A stretch of 17,564 nucleotides of DNA from an uncultured Alphaproteobacteria bacterium. GTDB taxonomy: Bacteria > Pseudomonadota > Alphaproteobacteria > RF32 > CAG-239. The DNA lies in assembly GCA_934229625.1 (NCBI GenBank), contig CAKQDU010000018.1:1-17564 (forward strand), given 5' to 3'. The notes under the pieces were generated by a model. It worked only from the letters and a program-made list of their open reading frames with translations, did not search any database and was not told where the DNA came from. Shown here piece after piece: positions 15,241-17,564 of this stretch; position 1 is the stretch's first letter, and the number at the start of each line of letters is the position of its first letter. The translations under genes and the position numbers were made by a program.

Positions 15241-15879
15241 ATGAAAAAAATAATTTTAAGTTTGGTCGCCGTATGTTTTATGTCTGCTTGCGCTACTGAC
15301 CCGTACACAGGCGAAAGTAAAGTTGCTAAAACCGCGTGGGGTACAGGTATTGGCGCTGTTGCCGGAGCTGGTATCGGCGCTTTAATCGGCGGTGAAAAAG
15401 GTGCTTTGATTGGTGCCGGTATCGGCGGAGCTACAGGTGCTGCCGCCGGCGGATATATGGATATTCAAGCCAGCAAGCTGCGTCAAAAATTAACAGGCAC
15501 AGGTGTACAAGTTGCGCGTGACGGTGATAATATTCGTTTGATTATGCCAAACAGCATTACTTTCAACACAAACGAATCTGTTATTAAAACATCTGCCAAC
15601 AATGTGCTTGATTCTGTTGCGTTGGTGGCTAAAGAATATGATAAAACTAGATTGCAGGTTGTTGGTTACACCGACAGCACAGGCAACGATAAAATCAATC
15701 AGCCTCTGTCAGAACGCCGTGCCGCAGCCGTTGCCAATTATCTGGCTTTGCGCGGAGTACAAGGAAGCCGCATCAGCTCATATGGCGCAGGGGCAGCTAA
15801 TCCGATTGCCTCAAATGCTACAACTGAAGGCAAAGCGCAAAATCGCCGTGTAGAAATTACTTTGATTAACGCACAATAA
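15241..15879 (+). CDS. OmpA-family lipoprotein with glycine zipper (YiaD-like)
   Basis: The protein has 212 residues; AAGGAG six bases before the ATG at 15241 fixes the start. A lipoprotein signal (MKKIILSLVAVCFMSAC) puts the acylated cysteine at residue 17. A Gly/Ala-rich zipper follows (about 32-70, GTGIGAVAGAGIGALIGG and GAGIGGATGAAAGG), which can insert in or pack against membrane. The C-terminal OmpA domain (about 95-212) has FNTNESVI, VVGYTDSTGNDKINQPLSERRA and NRRVEITL, the residues that bind peptidoglycan. The protein probably tethers the outer membrane to the cell wall. It lies 10 bases after valS and ends at a strong terminator, so the two are probably cotranscribed. Confidence 0.92.
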   Translation: MKKIILSLVAVCFMSACATDPYTGESKVAKTAWGTGIGAVAGAGIGALIGGEKGALIGAGIGGATGAAAGGYMDIQASKLRQKLTGTGVQVARDGDNIRLIMPNSITFNTNESVIKTSANNVLDSVALVAKEYDKTRLQVVGYTDSTGNDKINQPLSERRAAAVANYLALRGVQGSRISSYGAGAANPIASNATTEGKAQNRRVEITLINAQ

Positions 15880-15899
15880 TTTTGGTGTTTTGCTGCATT

Positions 15900-15933
15900 A
15901 AACCGCTGTATTAAAAAAATACGGCGGTTTTTT
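15900..15933 (+). terminator. Rho-independent terminator of the valS-lipoprotein transcript
   Basis: A 12-bp stem with one G-U pair (AAACCGCTGTAT with ATACGGCGGTTT), a 7-base A-rich loop and a following TTT lie 20 bases after the lipoprotein stop codon. Confidence 0.85.
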
Positions 15934-16105
15934 GTCTTAAATCCATAAAATATATTTTGGTTACGGTGACACTTCGTAAGCAGTATTGGCTTAGAGGAAG
16001 AAAAAATAAAACACAATATTTAATCCAAATAAAAGTCTATGAAAATCTATTTTTATGACAAAGTTCTGACAGTTTAATTTTGGACCATTATATTGTTTTA
16101 TGAGG

Positions 16106-16897
16106 TTAAAATCTTATCCCTATATTGCACTCTCCTTCTAAACCATCGCAAAATTTGCACATGTTCTGAAAATCGGATAATGTCGCCGTAGATATGCATT
16201 TTCGGCCGTCCGTGCCGCAATATTTTGCGCCATAGCGTGTTGTGCCGGCCCAGCCGTTTGCCGAATTTGCAACGGTAACTCTAAACAACTCGGAACTGAG
16301 AGGCAAGGCTAGGTTATTCAGTAGTTCTGTACACAATTTGACCGAAAAGTTGGTGGAAACCGAGGCGCCGCTTTCATTTTTAGTAGTACCGCCTAAATAC
16401 ATGTCAATAGATATAAGTTCTCCGTTGAAAAGATATGTCGCTATGCTGTTTCCCTGTGAATCGGTATAATATACGTTATTTTTTTTAACCCAGCTGTTTG
16501 GAACAATATTCATTGCCTCCATGATATTTCCGATAAAAACTTGATTTTGAGGATTTGATTGTAAAAGACTGTTTTTGTGTTCCAGAAGCTGAAAAATAAC
16601 GCTACTGTATTCCGACACAAGTTTATTTATTTTGAACTTTTCCATCGCTTTGGAGTAACCGGCGATTCCTCCGACTGTTAAAACGGCAATAATAGCCAGC
16701 ACGCCAAGCATTTCAATCATACTTTTGCCACCCTGCACGTCATCTGCTAGGAATTTCTTCGCTCGTGTACTTCTTTTGTACACGTCGCTTAAAAATCCCG
16801 TCGCATCTAACGCACATTGTGGCAAAAGACTCCGCCCGAGAGAAACCTCGTATAGCGGTGCATCTAAAGCAGTTTTACGCTGTCTCAAAAAATTCAT
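16106..16897 (-). CDS. Type IV pilin-like protein; full leader out of frame in this copy
   Basis: The frame to the stop at 16106 contains GG|KSMIEMLGVLAI with Glu at +5 and a helix ending GYSKAMEKFK. The body resembles the first pilin-like protein, including the six-cysteine pattern (KLC, YCG, KC, MCxxC, EC). Here I give the ATG at 16897 (263 residues, 57-residue leader), preceded by GGAGG at only three bases. The frame stays open upstream through the palindromic repeat (16939-16975) to the CT tract at 17108-17124, where a 4-bp length excess separates it from the well-marked ATG at 17147. With the tract two bases longer or four shorter the product would be about 345 residues, with a 139-residue leader before the cleavage site. 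The gene is therefore probably off, or weakly expressed from the internal start, in this genome copy. Leader residues from ASCEKN to DDVQGG look like further inserted repeat-type sequence, including a GTGTAC/GTACAC hairpin near 16765-16785. Confidence 0.7.
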   Translation of the reverse strand: MNFLRQRKTALDAPLYEVSLGRSLLPQCALDATGFLSDVYKRSTRAKKFLADDVQGGKSMIEMLGVLAIIAVLTVGGIAGYSKAMEKFKINKLVSEYSSVIFQLLEHKNSLLQSNPQNQVFIGNIMEAMNIVPNSWVKKNNVYYTDSQGNSIATYLFNGELISIDMYLGGTTKNESGASVSTNFSVKLCTELLNNLALPLSSELFRVTVANSANGWAGTTRYGAKYCGTDGRKCISTATLSDFQNMCKFCDGLEGECNIGIRF

Positions 16898-16938
16898 GTA
16901 CCTCCAATGTACACTATAATTTTTTTCGCAGCTAGCGG

Positions 16939-16975
16939 CGTCATTGCGAGGAGTGTAACGACGAAGCAATCCAAA
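16939..16975 (-). repeat. Dispersed palindromic repeat inside the pilin leader, copy 2
   Basis: Reverse complement of 440-476 at 36 of 37 bases. It reads FGLLRRYTPRND in the same frame as the pilin body, as in the first pilin-like gene. Confidence 0.8.
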
Positions 16976-17107
16976 ACCTAGATCAGAAACGTCCGTCTGT
17001 TTCGTTCTGAACTTGTTATTTCCGAATGTGTGATTTTTTACGCCGGACTCTGCAAAAACACGCTGAGCGGCAGAAAATACGCCTTTAATCAGATGTTTAG
17101 GATTTGC

Positions 17108-17124
17108 AGAGAGAGAGAGAGAGA
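17108..17124. repeat. GA/CT dinucleotide tract, out-of-frame allele
   Basis: Seventeen bases of alternating A and G, four more than at 65-77. The extra four bases shift the minus-strand frame so that TAA follows the tract within five codons. Confidence 0.8.
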
Positions 17125-17185
17125 CCTTTGAATAGCTTATTTTTCATCTTTCTTTCCTCTAAAATTATGTTGTTTACACTCCAAT

Positions 17186-17213
17186 TCTATAACAGACATT
17201 TGACTAAAGTCAA
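17186..17213 (-). promoter_or_regulatory. Sigma70-type promoter of the third pilin-like gene
   Basis: TTGACT (17208-17213), a 16-base spacer and TATAGA (17186-17191) on the minus strand, the same boxes and spacing as copy 1. Confidence 0.6.
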
Positions 17214-17271
17214 CTGGAAAAGGCAGGCGATAGTTATGTTTGAAAATCTCATGTAAAAAGAAAAAAAAGTG

Positions 17272-17300
17272 TTGCAAATAAAAATATTATGTTTTATACA
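17272..17300 (+). promoter_or_regulatory. tRNA-Lys promoter
   Basis: TTGCAA (17272-17277), a 17-base spacer and TATACA (17295-17300) lie 19 bases before the first base of the tRNA. Confidence 0.6.
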
Positions 17301-17319
17301 ATAGCTACGTTGTTTATAT

Positions 17320-17396
17320 GCGTGCGTAGCTCAGTTGGCTAGAGCAACTGACTCTTAATCAGTGGGTCCAGGGTTCGAATCCCTGCGCGCGTACCA
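17320..17396 (+). tRNA. tRNA-Lys (anticodon CTT)
   Basis: A 77-base cloverleaf with encoded CCA. The acceptor arm GCGTGCG pairs with CGCGCGT (two G-U pairs), the D arm is GCTC...GAGC, and the anticodon stem ACTGA/TCAGT encloses CTCTTAA with CTT at 17354-17356. The T arm CAGGG/CCCTG holds TTCGAAT. It reads AAG codons. The last 19 bases and the two following are repeated exactly at the right edge of the window. Confidence 0.95.
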
Positions 17397-17398
17397 AT
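17378..17398 (+). repeat. tRNA 3'-end direct repeat, copy 1 (attachment-site-like)
   Basis: Twenty-one bases from the T loop through CCA plus AT are identical to 17544-17564. Duplicated tRNA 3' ends are the usual trace of site-specific integration at a tRNA gene. Confidence 0.7.
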
Positions 17399-17405
17399 TA
17401 AAACA

Positions 17406-17437
17406 AAAAACTCCCAATAGGGAGTTTTTGTTTTTTT
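17406..17437 (+). terminator. Terminator after tRNA-Lys
   Basis: A 10-bp stem (AAAAACTCCC with GGGAGTTTTT), a 4-base loop and GTTTTTTT lie 10 bases after the tRNA. Confidence 0.85.
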
Positions 17438-17543
17438 AGCGCAGTAAGGGAAAGAACCCTGGAGAAAGGGGACGACCACAAGCGAAAGGCGGACGGAAGT
17501 ACGCCGGTGAGCATTTGCGAATGAGCGCCGTGGCGGCGGAGCC

Positions 17544-17564
17544 AATCCCTGCGCGCGTACCAAT
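17544..17564 (+). repeat. tRNA 3'-end direct repeat, copy 2
   Basis: Identical to 17378-17398 and possibly continuing past the window. The sequence before it (about 17440-17543) is more GC-rich than its surroundings, has small hairpins (AGGG/CCCT, GGCG/CGCC, CATT/AATG), and does not form the rest of a tRNA. Confidence 0.7.

Larger units (their letters stand above)
16898..17147 (-). pseudogene. Out-of-frame 5' leader of the third pilin-like gene
   Basis: A ribosome binding site (AGAGGAAAG), ATG at 17147 and promoter (17186-17213) match those of the left-edge gene. Translation begins MKNKLFKGLSLSLCKS and stops. Removing four bases of the CT tract gives MKNKLFKGLSLSANPK and an uninterrupted frame into the pilin body at 16897-16106. 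I label it as a broken segment, but a reversible frame switch is more likely than decay because the rest of the leader has no stop codon. Confidence 0.65.
17044..17221 (-). repeat. Long direct repeat, copy 2 (promoter, 5' UTR and leader)
   Basis: Matches 1-173. Identity is nearly complete across the leader, ribosome binding site and -10 box, then falls off around the spacer, with the -35 box kept. Confidence 0.85.

Noticed and set aside
15934..16105. Gap between the lipoprotein terminator and the third pilin-like gene.
   Set aside because: I see no convincing gene, hairpin with T tract or repeat here, only A/T-rich sequence; the terminator of the minus-strand pilin-like gene was not found.
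17339..17563. Minus-strand open frame antisense to tRNA-Lys, ending in TLDPLIKSQLL.
   Set aside because: Peptides of this kind are well-known artefacts of translating the reverse strand of tRNA genes.
1..17564. Search for a CRISPR array, insertion sequence transposase or integrase.
   Set aside because: No regularly spaced repeats and no recognisable transposase, integrase or Cas gene were seen on either strand.

Overview
The window looks like chromosome from a low-GC, host-associated-type alphaproteobacterium. The main reason is the gene order tolC, a short gene with a PopZ-like (DUF2497) N-terminal motif, then valS, an order I know from alphaproteobacteria. A family of proteins carrying the N-terminal motif SMIEMLGVLAI is the second clue; I associate it with uncultured gut-type alphaproteobacteria. 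No taxonomic marker such as rRNA is present, so the assignment is inference.

Layout: (1) 1-1111 holds the start of a pilin-like leader gene running off the left edge (minus strand) and a divergent type IV pilin-like gene. (2) 1179-2495 encodes a CNNM/CBS/CorC membrane protein. (3) 2591-5996 is an accessory island. It holds a headless muramidase-like domain followed by a small multi-spanning membrane protein, a 413-residue Asn/Gly-rich protein that looks like a polymorphic toxin, a pair of hairpin units with covarying stems, a fragment duplicated from the toxin gene, and a secreted cysteine-containing protein. (4) 6249-7888 has truA, then a highly structured leader RNA with a terminator, then a second pilin-like gene. 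(5) 8076-10577 is glycogen phosphorylase. (6) 10731-15879 is tolC, the PopZ-like gene, valS and an OmpA-type lipoprotein. (7) 16106-17147 is a third pilin-like gene (minus strand), followed at 17320-17396 by tRNA-Lys(CTT) and a duplicate of the tRNA 3' end at the window edge.

The most interesting thread is the pilin-like family. Three members share a prepilin-type N-terminus and a C-terminal cysteine pattern but have very different leaders (8, 33 and up to 139 residues). Two leaders contain the same dispersed palindromic repeat in the same reading frame. A near-identical promoter-plus-leader block occurs at both ends of the window and contains a GA/CT dinucleotide tract inside codons. The left copy is in frame; the right copy is 4 bp longer and out of frame. 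This is the arrangement expected of a phase-variable surface-protein locus. The second pilin-like gene is preceded by an RNA in which one segment can pair with three different partners: an upstream arm, a terminator arm, or the ribosome binding site. That suggests a riboswitch-like control element.

The housekeeping genes (truA, glgP, tolC, valS) look intact. Functions given for the island proteins are inferred from motifs and context only.
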